From positions 871,222 through 935,221 of the forward strand of contig NZ_MORL01000001.1 in the NCBI RefSeq assembly GCF_001870735.1: a stretch of 64,000 bases of DNA. The letters run 5' to 3'. The number at the start of each line of letters is the position of its first letter. Within the stretch, counting starts at the first letter, position 1. Below are positions 8,209 to 16,775 of this stretch, in pieces. Under the pieces are notes generated by a model. The model had not been told where the DNA came from. It did not search any database and saw only the letters and a program-made list of their open reading frames with translations. The position numbers and the translations under genes are program-made. The stretch comes from Arsenicibacter rosenii (GTDB taxonomy: Bacteria; Bacteroidota; Bacteroidia; Cytophagales; Spirosomataceae).

Positions 8209-8769
8209 TTACTCGCCGTTTAGAAATTCTTCAATTTTTTTTACCGCTAAATGGTACGACGCTTTGAGCGCGCCGACCGAAGTACCCGTAATTTCCGAAA
8301 TTTCTTCGTACTTCATATCATCGAAGTACTTCATATTAAATACCAGCCGCTGCTTATCGGGCAGTTTCAGCAAGGCTTTCTGAAGTTTCAGTTGTATTTC
8401 CTCCCCGCTGACATCCCCTCCTGAGGTAACGAAGTCCGAATTTTCTTCCAGCTTCTCCAGCAACTCGCCTTCTACATCACCGATTGGCAGAAAAAACTTC
8501 CGCCGTTTTTTATTCAGAAAGTTAAGACACTCGTTGGTGGCAATGCGGTAAATCCAGGTATATAACTGACTATCACCCCGAAAGTGTTCCAGACTAGACC
8601 AGACTTTGATAAATGTTTCCTGCACCAGATCATCCGCATCGTCATGGTCGATAACCATCTTGCGAATATGCCAATAAATTTTCTGCTGATACTTACGTAC
8701 CAACAGATTAAAGGCATAATTCCGGCTCGCCGGATCACGGTATTTCTCAAGCAGTTCCTGGTCAGTCAT
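8209..8769 (-). CDS. ECF-type RNA polymerase sigma factor
   Basis: A 186-residue extracytoplasmic-function sigma factor. Region 2 is at about 20-90, with the core-binding DDADDLVQETFIKVW and the -10-recognition YTWIYRIATNECLNFLNKK. An acidic linker follows (about 98-125). Region 4 is at 130-183 (LPDKQRLVFNMKYFDDMKYE, then the helix-turn-helix GTSVGALKASYHLAVKKIEE). It heads a three-gene operon with a membrane protein and an exported Spy-like protein, which suggests an envelope-stress regulon. The start codon lies 11 bp downstream of a palindromic repeat (8781-8804), so the leader mRNA would begin with a hairpin. Confidence 0.93.
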   Translation of the reverse strand: MTDQELLEKYRDPASRNYAFNLLVRKYQQKIYWHIRKMVIDHDDADDLVQETFIKVWSSLEHFRGDSQLYTWIYRIATNECLNFLNKKRRKFFLPIGDVEGELLEKLEENSDFVTSGGDVSGEEIQLKLQKALLKLPDKQRLVFNMKYFDDMKYEEISEITGTSVGALKASYHLAVKKIEEFLNGE

Positions 8770-8780
8770 TGTATATCAGT

Positions 8781-8896
8781 AGAGACGCAAGATCCTGCGT
8801 CTCTAGTCTACGTCAGTTCATCAGACTATTTTACGTCTCGTTGCCTCAGGTATTCCCGAAACCTGCGGAAAAGGAGACGCAAGATGTTGCGTCTCT
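8781..8896. repeat. REPIN-like pair of inverted palindromes
   Basis: Two related palindromes lie 70 bp apart: AGAGACGCA-agatcc-TGCGTCTCT (8781-8804) and GAGACGCAA-gatg-TTGCGTCTC (8874-8895). Read on opposite strands they share GTAGAGACGCAA and ATCTTGCGTCTC-type sequence, so they are inverted copies of one unit. A third GTCTC (8835-8839) lies between them. They fill the gap between tktC and the sigma gene. Confidence 0.7.
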
Positions 8897-8899
8897 ACG

Positions 8900-9859
8900 T
8901 TAGGCGGCTTTGCGTTGCATGGCTTTCTTAACGGCTTCAACAATTCTATCTGCTGTCAGGCCGTATTTTTCCATCAACTGGGCCGGTGTACCGCTTTCCC
9001 CGAAGGTATCATGAACACCGATCATTTCCAGCGGAGCCGGGTAATTACGGGCCAGTACCTGCGCTACGCTATCGCCTAAACCGCCGTTCAGCATGTGTTC
9101 TTCGGCCGAAACCGCACAACCGGTTTTCTTCACCGAAGCCAGAATTGCTTCTTCATCTAACGGTTTAATCGTATGAATATTGATGATATCAGCTTCAATT
9201 CCTTCTTCAGCCAGCTTCTCACCCGCCTGAATGGCTTCCCATACCAGGTGACCGGTCGCAAAAATCGACACGTCCGGACCTTCGTTCAGGATAACGGCTT
9301 TACCGATTTCGAATTTCTGATCGGCCGGGGTAAATATCGGTACCACCGGACGGCCGAAACGCAGATATACAGGCCCTTCATGCTCAGCAATAGCAATAGT
9401 AGCGGCCTTAGTCTGATTAAAATCGCACGGGTTAATGACGGTCATGTTCGGCAACATTTTCATCATCCCGAGGTCTTCCAGAATCTGGTGCGTCGCTCCG
9501 TCCTCACCCAATGTCAAACCGGCGTGTGATGCACAAATTTTAACATTTTTGTTAGAGTAACAAACCGACTGACGAATTTGATCATACACACGGCCTGTTG
9601 CGAAGTTGGCAAACGTCGTGGCAAACGGGATTTTACCACCGATGGTCAGGCCGGCTGCTACCCCGATCATGTTTGCTTCGGCAATCCCGCACTGGACATA
9701 ACGCTCCGGAAACTCCTTGATAAAGCCTTCCAGTTTCAGGGAACCAGCGAGGTCGGCAGTCATTGCCACCACATCCGGGTTTGTCCGGCCCAGCTCCAGA
9801 ATTCCTGCGCCAAAGCCTGAACGAGTATCTTTCTTTTCGGTAAACGTGTATTTTTTCAT
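8900..9859 (-). CDS. Transketolase, C-terminal subunit
   Basis: A 319-residue protein covering the pyrimidine-binding and C-terminal domains of transketolase. It pairs with the N-terminal subunit encoded at 11507-12364. Transketolase moves two-carbon units between sugar phosphates in the pentose phosphate pathway using thiamine diphosphate. Motifs include AMTADLAGSLKLEGF, RYVQCGIAEANMIGVAAGL and ASHAGLTLGEDGATHQ. Split transketolases are normal in Bacteroidota, but here two foreign-looking genes separate the halves. The start is 5 bp after the stop of the TOPRIM-like gene, so its translation likely depends on the same transcript. Confidence 0.93.
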   Translation of the reverse strand: MKKYTFTEKKDTRSGFGAGILELGRTNPDVVAMTADLAGSLKLEGFIKEFPERYVQCGIAEANMIGVAAGLTIGGKIPFATTFANFATGRVYDQIRQSVCYSNKNVKICASHAGLTLGEDGATHQILEDLGMMKMLPNMTVINPCDFNQTKAATIAIAEHEGPVYLRFGRPVVPIFTPADQKFEIGKAVILNEGPDVSIFATGHLVWEAIQAGEKLAEEGIEADIINIHTIKPLDEEAILASVKKTGCAVSAEEHMLNGGLGDSVAQVLARNYPAPLEMIGVHDTFGESGTPAQLMEKYGLTADRIVEAVKKAMQRKAA

Positions 9860-9864
9860 GTCTG

Positions 9865-10440
9865 TTATCCGGCCGTCGAAGCGAGCCGTTGCAATTTAGT
9901 TAAAAAGTATCGTGCCGACGGGCAATTCGGATGTTCCGCTGCCCGTTCGGGTGTAAAGCCGTACTTGAGCATCCGGCTTACCAGAATGGCCTTACCACCG
10001 ACACCACGTCCTGTTTTTAGTAAAAAAAGGTTTTTCAGATACTCAAATGGCGCAGGTATTTTTTCGGGTTCTCTGCAATAATAACCGGTATCATTCAGCA
10101 TTCCCTTCAGCGTCTCTGTATCACTCAAAAACCAGGCTTCAATCTGCCTTACTGCTACCACAACGTGTTGATTTGGCAACGCATTGATTCGTTCTCTCGT
10201 CAGCGTAACACATAAATCATCATCGGAGTCGGTCAGGATCACAATTTGCTGTGCGCCACGCAGGGCCAGTTCTTTGGTAATCAGCCCGATATTGTGCGGT
10301 AATAGATTGCCTCCCCCCTTAGCATCAATAACCTCAAAAACGCACTCGATCCGGTTCTGATGCAGCCAGGCCTGAAAGGCATCTGACTGGATAATTGCCT
10401 TTTCGGTTTTGCCTTCACAAATAAAGCCAACCTTTACCAC
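9865..10440 (-). CDS. TOPRIM-like (DUF4276-type) protein, partner of the AAA ATPase
   Basis: A 191-residue protein whose layout fits a small TOPRIM fold. An N-terminal strand ends in the acidic motif CEGKTEKA (Glu about 9), and a later strand carries ILTDSDDD (about 69-76), giving the E...DxD pattern that binds metal in OLD-family nucleases and in DUF4276 proteins. QIEAWFLSD follows. The C-terminal third is helical. It starts at GTG 10440, overlapping the stop of the ATPase gene by 7 bp, so the two are translationally coupled. By analogy it may be the nuclease or effector subunit, but no activity is shown. The match to DUF4276 is from memory of the family and needs a profile search. Confidence 0.7.
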   Translation of the reverse strand: MVKVGFICEGKTEKAIIQSDAFQAWLHQNRIECVFEVIDAKGGGNLLPHNIGLITKELALRGAQQIVILTDSDDDLCVTLTRERINALPNQHVVVAVRQIEAWFLSDTETLKGMLNDTGYYCREPEKIPAPFEYLKNLFLLKTGRGVGGKAILVSRMLKYGFTPERAAEHPNCPSARYFLTKLQRLASTAG

Positions 10441-11438
10441 GGCAGCCCACCTCCAAGAGCATTTGTGAGCCAGGCTTCGTCCATACGCCAGCCTTTCAGG
10501 TCATCGCCGTTGAATTGTCTGATTCTGGTGGAGCCTTGTTTTTTATCAACCACAACCAGTTCTTCCGGACGAACCCGCGACGCCATTGTCTGCGAATGTG
10601 TATTGAGCCAGATATAATGTCCGCGCTCTTCACACATCGTACGGAAAAAATCAACCAACTCACCGGCCACCTGCGGGTGCAACCCGTTTTCCGGCTCTTC
10701 AATGCACAGAAACTGCGGTCTATCGTCGCTTTGGTAAACCGCCGTCAGCAATGCCAGAATGTTGTAGGTACCATCTGAAATCAGATTTTTGGTAAAAGGT
10801 TTGTCTGAAAACTGCTCATACCAAAGTAACGTTTCATCGGTACTATACTGATTCTTTATTACCTCGACTGACTTAAATTCAGGAACAAAAAGCGCTAACC
10901 ATTCAAAGAATTCGTTTTTCAGAATTATATCAGTTAAAACCCGCTTCAACACTTTCTCAAGATTTGTAGCAGCGCCATTTAAACTACTATCATCAATAAA
11001 ACGCTTTCGAAGAAGCTTTTCATTACCAACAAAAATTCTGCTAAACCTTCTGGCGAAATCTAAGTAGCGTTCTTCGTTCTTTATCAGGCTTTGTTCATCA
11101 AAAGCTACTAGTCCAACTTCAACTAATAATTTATTAGCATCTAATTCACTTATAGTTTGATAGGAGCTATTCCTGGCCCATACAAACGTGTCTGTTTCTA
11201 TTTGAAAACGATAGTTTGAAGAGTTGTCTATCAACCTGTTCTGAAGATAATCTGCACCACCAAAAAGCCGTAACTTCTCTCCAACATCTGTTTGTGGGAT
11301 ATGAAACTCCAGCGCCTCGAAAATATTGGATTTGCCAGACCCGTTGGGCCCGACAAATACCGTAAACGGATTAGGCTCAATGAGCTCAATCCGTTCAATG
11401 GATTTAAAATTTTCGATGACAAGGCGCTTGATCTTCAT
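10434..11438 (-). CDS. AAA ATPase (AAA_21 / OLD-like, SMC-type head)
   Basis: A 334-residue ABC/SMC-type ATPase. The Walker A is GPNGSGKS (about 30-37) after the typical IKRLVIENFKSIERIEL start. A signature-like SDGTYNILALLTAVY, Walker B FLCIEEPENGLHP and a switch histidine in NTHSQTMAS follow. The middle (about 80-190) is family-specific and AT-rich. Bases 10981-11160 hold 58 G/C in 180 by my count, against 32 in 60 at 11701-11760 in transketolase. Its partner is the overlapping TOPRIM-like gene. ATPase/TOPRIM pairs are common in anti-phage systems, such as OLD, Gabija and PARIS, but this pair is too small to assign to any of these. Confidence 0.85.
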   Translation of the reverse strand: MKIKRLVIENFKSIERIELIEPNPFTVFVGPNGSGKSNIFEALEFHIPQTDVGEKLRLFGGADYLQNRLIDNSSNYRFQIETDTFVWARNSSYQTISELDANKLLVEVGLVAFDEQSLIKNEERYLDFARRFSRIFVGNEKLLRKRFIDDSSLNGAATNLEKVLKRVLTDIILKNEFFEWLALFVPEFKSVEVIKNQYSTDETLLWYEQFSDKPFTKNLISDGTYNILALLTAVYQSDDRPQFLCIEEPENGLHPQVAGELVDFFRTMCEERGHYIWLNTHSQTMASRVRPEELVVVDKKQGSTRIRQFNGDDLKGWRMDEAWLTNALGGGLPW

Positions 11439-11506
11439 ACGCTACAGAGATCTTGATTCAGGCAATGCTTTCGCTAAATCACGCAATCGCACATTCACTC
11501 AATGGC

Positions 11507-12364
11507 TTAATAATCCGCCTGTCCGACGGTTTGTGGTAATTGATTTAAGGCAACGGCAAGCTGCTCATCGTTCGGCGCAACACCGTGCCATTTGTGGCTA
11601 CCCATCATGTAATCGATGCCATAGCCCATTTCGGTATGCATCAGAATCAGGGTTGGTACGTCGGCATCCTTGCGCGATGCTTTCAGTTTTGCCACCACGT
11701 CGGCCATGTTGTTGCCTTCCATGTGCTCCACGTTCCAGCCGAATGCCTTGTATTTTTCGCCCAGATCGCGGTTGTTCATCACCAGACTCGTCGGACCGTC
11801 GATCTGCTGACCGTTCAGGTCAATTACGGCCGTCAGGTTACCCAGTTTGTGGTGCGGCGCAAAGGTAGCCCCTTCCCAGACCTGACCTTCCTGCTGCTCA
11901 CCATCGCCCATCAGCACATACACGTGAGAGTCGTCGCCGTTCAGGCGCTTGGCCAGGGCAGCTCCGCAGGCGACCGATAAACCCTGACCCAATGAACCCG
12001 AGGCAATACGAACGCCCGGCAGGTGCTCAGCCGTAGTGGGGTGCCCCTGCAGACGGCTGTCCAGTTTCCGGAACGTTGCCAGTTCTGAAACCGGGAAATA
12101 GCCCCGACGAGCCAGTACTGAGTAAAACAACGGAGAAATATGGCCGTTCGACAGGAAGAAAACGTCTTCCCCTTTGGCGTCCATGTCAAAAATAACCGTT
12201 CCCTGCCCGTCTTCTTTCAGACGCATTACATCAAAATAAAGCGCTACCAGAAAATCAGTACAGCCCAGCGATCCGCCAGGGTGGCCTGAATTTACGGCAT
12301 GCACCATCCGAACGATGTCGCGCCGAACCTGAGTAGCAATCTGTTCGAGTTGTTGGATTTCCAT
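11507..12364 (-). CDS. Transketolase, N-terminal subunit
   Basis: A 285-residue thiamine-diphosphate-binding half of transketolase. The ThDP motif begins at VLMGDGEQQEGQVWEG and continues to LNGQQIDG. HAVNSGHPGGSLGC and GSLGQGLSVACGAALA are also family signatures. It acts with the C-terminal subunit at 8900-9859. It belongs to a minus-strand run that starts with an FAH hydrolase gene. The ATPase gene begins 68 bp after its stop. Confidence 0.94.
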   Translation of the reverse strand: MEIQQLEQIATQVRRDIVRMVHAVNSGHPGGSLGCTDFLVALYFDVMRLKEDGQGTVIFDMDAKGEDVFFLSNGHISPLFYSVLARRGYFPVSELATFRKLDSRLQGHPTTAEHLPGVRIASGSLGQGLSVACGAALAKRLNGDDSHVYVLMGDGEQQEGQVWEGATFAPHHKLGNLTAVIDLNGQQIDGPTSLVMNNRDLGEKYKAFGWNVEHMEGNNMADVVAKLKASRKDADVPTLILMHTEMGYGIDYMMGSHKWHGVAPNDEQLAVALNQLPQTVGQADY

Positions 12365-12412
12365 AGTTTTAGGTTTGCAAGCCTTGCAGTGGCCTCCGGG
12401 GAGGTCGTTAAC

Positions 12413-12862
12413 TTACTTTAAAATTTGTTCTGCGTGTTTTTTTGTATCCACTTTTCCGATGATTTCCGTGATCACACCCCCTTCGTCAATGACAAAAGTA
12501 GTCCGTACCGTGCCCATGTACGTGCGGCCATACATCGATTTTTCTTTCCATACGTCATAAGCCTCTACCACTTTCTGATCGGTATCGGATATTAACGTAA
12601 AGGGAAGCTCATATTTGCTGATGAATTTCTGGTGCGCTTTTTCGCCGTCAACGCTTACGCCAATGACTTCATAACCCGCCTGCTGAAGGGCCGTATAATT
12701 GTCGCGTAAACTGCAGGCCTGCGCCGTACAGCCCGGCGTATCGTCTTTCGGGTAAAAATACAGGACAACTTTTTTGCCCCGATAGTCAGATAAACGGACC
12801 CTGTTGCCGTTCTGATCATTAGCCGTAAAATCCGGCGCTACATCGCCAACTTGTAAACTCAT
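12413..12862 (-). CDS. bcp: Thioredoxin-dependent peroxiredoxin (Bcp type)
   Basis: A 149-residue BCP/PrxQ peroxiredoxin that reduces hydrogen and organic peroxides with electrons from thioredoxin. The peroxidatic cysteine is C45 in DDTPGCTAQAC and the resolving cysteine is C50, the five-residue spacing typical of PrxQ. YFYPKDD and SVDGEKAHQKF are also conserved. It is cytoplasmic with no signal peptide. It sits between an M23 peptidase gene (24 bp upstream) and the transketolase N-half gene (48 bp downstream) on the same strand. Confidence 0.93.
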   Translation of the reverse strand: MSLQVGDVAPDFTANDQNGNRVRLSDYRGKKVVLYFYPKDDTPGCTAQACSLRDNYTALQQAGYEVIGVSVDGEKAHQKFISKYELPFTLISDTDQKVVEAYDVWKEKSMYGRTYMGTVRTTFVIDEGGVITEIIGKVDTKKHAEQILK

Positions 12863-12886
12863 AGTCGAATGGTTTCCGTGCTTTAT

Positions 12887-14950
12887 TTACCGGCGGCGCT
12901 TTTTGGATTTCCCCTTTGGTGCCGCTTTTTTCTTAGCCGCCGATTTCGCTTTTACCTTTGCTTTGGGCTTTGGCTTACTGATGGTGGTCCGGGTAGTTGA
13001 CACGTTGCCCGAGCGGTCGGTGACTTCGATGATCACTTCCGCGTCGTCCGGAAAATCTTCGTCCGGGTTCAGTTTATCCGACCAGATCAGCGCCCGTTTA
13101 TAATCATACTGCATCAGCAGCCACTCGCCGTCAACTGAGGCCCGGAAGGTACCGATTCCGGAGCGGTCATCGCTGATGCGGGCCGAAATGCCGTTTGCCG
13201 AAGCCGACAACATAGTAATAGACGGCGGATTAACGTCTGTTTGCAACTGAAAACGTCCCAGTTCTTTTGTTTTAAACTCAATCCGGCCGTTTTTCCAGGT
13301 CCCCCCGACATACCGGCTTCGCCCGCCGCTGACCATATACACCCGCGTACGGGACGTATCGACGGCCACCGGATAGGTCGGGGTCCAGTTTACCGTCAGA
13401 TAGTCATTGATCGGAATGGTTGGCTGGTTAATTTCCAGGATGCCGCCCGGCAACTGCCGCGTTGTCAGATAGAGCGTATCAAACAGTGTTTTACTGTCAA
13501 AATTCAGTTTTACCCCCCCCCCTTCGTATTCCTGCGGTTTGCCCGGCAGTATCCGCTTCCGGAAATTGGTAGCGACCACGCCGCGCCCCACCTGAATCGA
13601 ATCCGGCATGTGTTTGTTCAGATCGATCAGGTATATGCCCTGATTCTGGCGGATGTAACTTACCGGCAGTTCTTCAATCGTCGACCCGTGGAAGAGTAAG
13701 GCTACCGGTACTTCGGTCGTCCGGAAATTCCGTACGGCCAGTTTCAATACACTTTCGTCTACTGTAATGGTAACCGCTTCAGCCGCACTGCCCGGTACCA
13801 CCGACGTTGCCTGCACGACCGTTGCGGGTTCGGGCTGCAACGTAAACCGTAGTACGGCCGGATTCTGATAGACATCAAAGAGGGTGACCTCGATTTCATG
13901 CGGCTGTCCGTCGAACAACGGTAAGCGACCACGCCGGCCATCGGTCCGGTAAATGGGCAATGTATTTCCGTCGGCAACGTAACACCGGTGATACCGCATG
14001 CCGAACAACTGTTCTACCTCGTAGTTTTCGTGGATGTTCATCAACCGCGTCAGCTCATTGGGAAACGTGTCCATGTTGTACGCAAACACCTCTTTGCCAT
14101 CCAGCTTGATTTCGATGCAGTTGAGTCCGTTTTTATACGGCGATCCGCCGGTACGGTCATACCCCAGAATCTCCATTCCGATCAGCCCCGAAGCCGTTAT
14201 CGGCTGGTTTACCCCGTAGGTTCCGTCGGCGCGGCGCACCGGCGCGACATTGATCCGCTGGTACTCCCCATTGATGCGCGAAGTAGTGGTGAGGGTCTTC
14301 AGCGCAATCCGTTCGATAATCGGGGGCAGGTTATCACTCAGTTCCCTGAAATCATACAGCAGCGGGTTGATGAGATTGTCCTTCGGATCACGTACCTCAA
14401 AATGCAGGTGCGGTCCGCCGGAGCCCCCCGTATTGCCGGAAAGCGCCACGATGTCGCCTTTTTTCACCGGAAACTGACCGGGAGCCGGACGCAGGTCAAT
14501 TTCAAACGTTTGTTTGCGGTATTGCTGCTCGCGCAGGTACACGCCCAGCGTATCCTTCAGTTCTTTCAGGTGACCGTAAACGGTAGTCAGCCCGTTCGGG
14601 TGTTTGATAAAAATGACATTGCCATAGCCTCCCGTAAAGACGGCAATCCGCGAGATATAGCCATCAGCGGCAGCATACACATTCAGTCCTTCCCGGCCAC
14701 CGGTCCGGATATCCAGACCGGCATGAAAGTGGTTTGACCGCAGATCGCCCAACCCTCCCGAAAGCGAGTTGGCCAGACCTGGCTGGATGGGAAACATAAA
14801 GTAGCCCGGCTCCAGGTAATTCGGGCCATTTTCCGACGTCAGGGCTGTTTTTTTTATCTCCCGCTTCAGTTGCCCAAACACACCGCCAATTACACCAAGC
14901 GATAAAAAACCAGCCAGTAAAGTGCTTTTCCCAAACCGTCGAATACTCAT
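12887..14950 (-). CDS. M23 family (LytM-type) metallopeptidase, exported
   Basis: A 687-residue exported peptidase. A signal peptide (about 1-26, FLSLGVIGGVFG) precedes the M23 domain at about 55-200. Zinc ligands are visible in NHFHAGLD (H76, D80) and PHLHFEV. M23 enzymes cut peptidoglycan cross-bridges or act as scaffolds for cell division. The remaining 480 residues are beta-rich and do not match a domain I recognise. The C-terminus is a strongly basic tail of Lys and Ala (about 660-687) that could bind the cell wall or nucleic acid. It follows the FAH hydrolase gene by 49 bp. Confidence 0.9.
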   Translation of the reverse strand: MSIRRFGKSTLLAGFLSLGVIGGVFGQLKREIKKTALTSENGPNYLEPGYFMFPIQPGLANSLSGGLGDLRSNHFHAGLDIRTGGREGLNVYAAADGYISRIAVFTGGYGNVIFIKHPNGLTTVYGHLKELKDTLGVYLREQQYRKQTFEIDLRPAPGQFPVKKGDIVALSGNTGGSGGPHLHFEVRDPKDNLINPLLYDFRELSDNLPPIIERIALKTLTTTSRINGEYQRINVAPVRRADGTYGVNQPITASGLIGMEILGYDRTGGSPYKNGLNCIEIKLDGKEVFAYNMDTFPNELTRLMNIHENYEVEQLFGMRYHRCYVADGNTLPIYRTDGRRGRLPLFDGQPHEIEVTLFDVYQNPAVLRFTLQPEPATVVQATSVVPGSAAEAVTITVDESVLKLAVRNFRTTEVPVALLFHGSTIEELPVSYIRQNQGIYLIDLNKHMPDSIQVGRGVVATNFRKRILPGKPQEYEGGGVKLNFDSKTLFDTLYLTTRQLPGGILEINQPTIPINDYLTVNWTPTYPVAVDTSRTRVYMVSGGRSRYVGGTWKNGRIEFKTKELGRFQLQTDVNPPSITMLSASANGISARISDDRSGIGTFRASVDGEWLLMQYDYKRALIWSDKLNPDEDFPDDAEVIIEVTDRSGNVSTTRTTISKPKPKAKVKAKSAAKKKAAPKGKSKKRRR

Positions 14951-14999
14951 TCTTAATCGTTAACTACTATGAAAGCCCGTAGACAGGCATACTAAACCT

Positions 15000-15611
15000 T
15001 TATTTCACCTCAAAATCCAGCATTACCTGGTCTTCCAGGTACGCCGTGAGCCGGTCGCCCGGTCTTACGCCGCTTACGCCTTTCGGGGTGCCGGTAAAGA
15101 TGATATCTCCCTGCTGCAGCAAAAAATACCGGGAGACAAATGAGATCAGGTAATCGATTTTGTACAGCATCAGGCTGGTATTCCCCTGCTGCCGGGTCTC
15201 CCCGTTGATGTCGAGCCGGAAGTTAATATCCTGCAAATCCGCAAACTGGCTTTTAGGCACAAACCCGGAAATCGGGGCGGAGCCGTTAAAGCCTTTGGCC
15301 AGATCCCAGGGCAAGCCTTTCGCCTTCAGTTTACTCTGCACGTCACGTGCCGTAAAGTCGATACCAATGCCGATTTCGTCGTAGTATTTATAGGCGAATT
15401 TTTCGTCGATATTTTTACCGGTCCGGCTGATTTTGATCAGAATTTCTACCTCATGGTGCACGTCCGATGAAAAATCCGGATAATAAAACGTGTCATTATT
15501 TCGTAGAATAGCCGTTTCGGGTTTAGTAAAGATGACGGGATCATCGGGCTGCTCGTTGTTGAGCTCTTTAATATGTTCTGCGTAGTTGCGGCCGACAGCA
15601 ATGATTTTCAT
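15000..15611 (-). CDS. Fumarylacetoacetate hydrolase family protein
   Basis: A 203-residue enzyme of the FAH family, which hydrolyses C-C bonds in acylpyruvates such as fumarylpyruvate or acetylpyruvate. The N-terminal IAVGRNYAEHIKELNN, the metal-binding HHEVEILIKI and the GIGIDFTARDVQSKLKAKG segment are characteristic. IFTGTPKGVSGVRPGD marks the C-terminal half. Being one FAH domain, it resembles the YcgM/FAHD1 type, whose role is often oxaloacetate decarboxylation or acylpyruvate hydrolysis. It is the first gene of the seven-gene run and follows a promoter at 15669-15676. Confidence 0.9.
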   Translation of the reverse strand: MKIIAVGRNYAEHIKELNNEQPDDPVIFTKPETAILRNNDTFYYPDFSSDVHHEVEILIKISRTGKNIDEKFAYKYYDEIGIGIDFTARDVQSKLKAKGLPWDLAKGFNGSAPISGFVPKSQFADLQDINFRLDINGETRQQGNTSLMLYKIDYLISFVSRYFLLQQGDIIFTGTPKGVSGVRPGDRLTAYLEDQVMLDFEVK

Positions 15612-15668
15612 GTATCAGAGAAGCACAGAAGAGGTCTGTATCCAGTTAAACGATCCGTTTTAAAGCCG

Positions 15669-15676
15669 CAAATCTA
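15669..15676 (-). promoter_or_regulatory. Bacteroidota -7 element (TAGATTTG) for the seven-gene run
   Basis: On the minus strand TAGATTTG matches TAnnTTTG exactly. The predicted transcription start is near 15662, about 50 nt before the FAH start. No TTG lies at the ideal -33 distance. If the gaps downstream contain no promoter, it would serve all genes down to tktC. Confidence 0.5.
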
Positions 15677-15791
15677 CGGACTAATGACGGTGTGGCCGAA
15701 TCCGACAATAAAAAAAATGAACAATCACTAGCTAAAAAAGGTACATATTTGGCAGTTTTGCCGTCAGATTACTTATAAATCGTTTACTACA

Positions 15792-16610
15792 ATGAAGAAA
15801 ATACTTTTTGGCGTTTTACTGATCTCAATGGCCATCGGCTGCCAGAAGGTCCCGTTGACCGGCAGAAATCAGCTAGCATTCGTCCCGAACTCGACGTTAT
15901 TACCCATGTCGTTTACCAACTATAAAGAAGTACTGGATACGAGTACGGTGGTTAACAATGGCTCACAGGCCGACATGATCAAGCGTGTGGGTGGGCGTCT
16001 ACGTACGGCCATGGAAAACTACATGAAAGCCAACAATTTAGGCGACCGCCTGAATGGCTATCAGTGGGAGTTCAACCTGATACAAAGTCCACAGGTGAAT
16101 GCCTGGTGTATGCCCGGCGGTAAGGTGGCTTTCTACACCGGTATTCTGCCGTACTGTCAGGGGGAGGCAGGTGTGGCAACGGTTATGGGCCACGAAATTT
16201 CACACGCTATTGCTGAGCATGGCAATGAGCGCATGAGTGAAGGCCTTGTGGCAAACGGCCTGATTCAGGGCGGTCAACTTGTTTTGGGTACGTTATCACA
16301 GACTCAGAAAAGTCAGGCGAATGCGCTGTTGCTACAGGCGGCGGGTGTTGCTCTGCCCGTTGGTTATCAGCTCGGCCGTGAGTTGCCCCATAGCCGTGCT
16401 CAGGAATCAGAAGCCGATCACCTCGGGCTGATCTTCATGGCCATGGCGGGCTATGACCCCAACGAAGCAGTAGCTTTCTGGACCCGCATGGCCAAAGCCG
16501 GTTCCGGTCAGAAACCGCCGGAATTTCTGTCGACGCACCCGTCTGATGAGCGCCGGATCAACGATATCCAGAAGCTGATGCCAGAGGCCATGAAATATTA
16601 TAAGCGATAA
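15792..16610 (+). CDS. M48 family metallopeptidase lipoprotein
   Basis: A 272-residue zinc peptidase related to BepA/LoiP. A lipobox ends at C17 (LLISMAIGC), so it is anchored in a membrane. The HExxH motif is at H134-E135-H138 (MGHEISHAIAEHG), and the third ligand is the Glu of AQESEADHLG. WCMPGGKVAFYTGIL is the usual active-site cleft strand. Relatives degrade misfolded outer-membrane proteins or assist their assembly. It is monocistronic, and a 46-bp palindromic terminator separates it from sucC. Confidence 0.93.
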   Translation: MKKILFGVLLISMAIGCQKVPLTGRNQLAFVPNSTLLPMSFTNYKEVLDTSTVVNNGSQADMIKRVGGRLRTAMENYMKANNLGDRLNGYQWEFNLIQSPQVNAWCMPGGKVAFYTGILPYCQGEAGVATVMGHEISHAIAEHGNERMSEGLVANGLIQGGQLVLGTLSQTQKSQANALLLQAAGVALPVGYQLGRELPHSRAQESEADHLGLIFMAMAGYDPNEAVAFWTRMAKAGSGQKPPEFLSTHPSDERRINDIQKLMPEAMKYYKR

Positions 16611-16713
16611 GGTTTGTTATTCTTACCGGTACATCTGGTCGGCAGAAGGTTTCTCAAGGTTCTCACCACGCAAGTGAATAAGATTCCTCCTGCGTCGGAA
16701 TGACAAAAAATTA

Positions 16714-16759
16714 AACCCAAAAAGGCCCCGGAGCAGCTGCTCCGGGGCCTTTTTGGGTT
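16714..16759. terminator. Perfect 46-bp palindrome, bidirectional terminator
   Basis: The left half runs from AACCCAAAAAGGCCCC at 16714 to 16736 and is the exact reverse complement of the right half at 16737-16759. The GC-rich core is flanked by A/T runs on both sides, so it can terminate the M48 gene (+) and sucC (-). Confidence 0.88.
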
Positions 16760-16775
16760 ATGCGTCAGGTTGCGA

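Noticed and set aside
9865-11438. Naming the ATPase/TOPRIM pair as PARIS, Gabija or Septu
   Set aside because: The sizes and motifs do not fit any of them clearly, and no profile search could be run.
13988-14737. Plus-strand 249-codon frame inside the M23 gene
   Set aside because: It is antisense to M23 and its protein has no family pattern.
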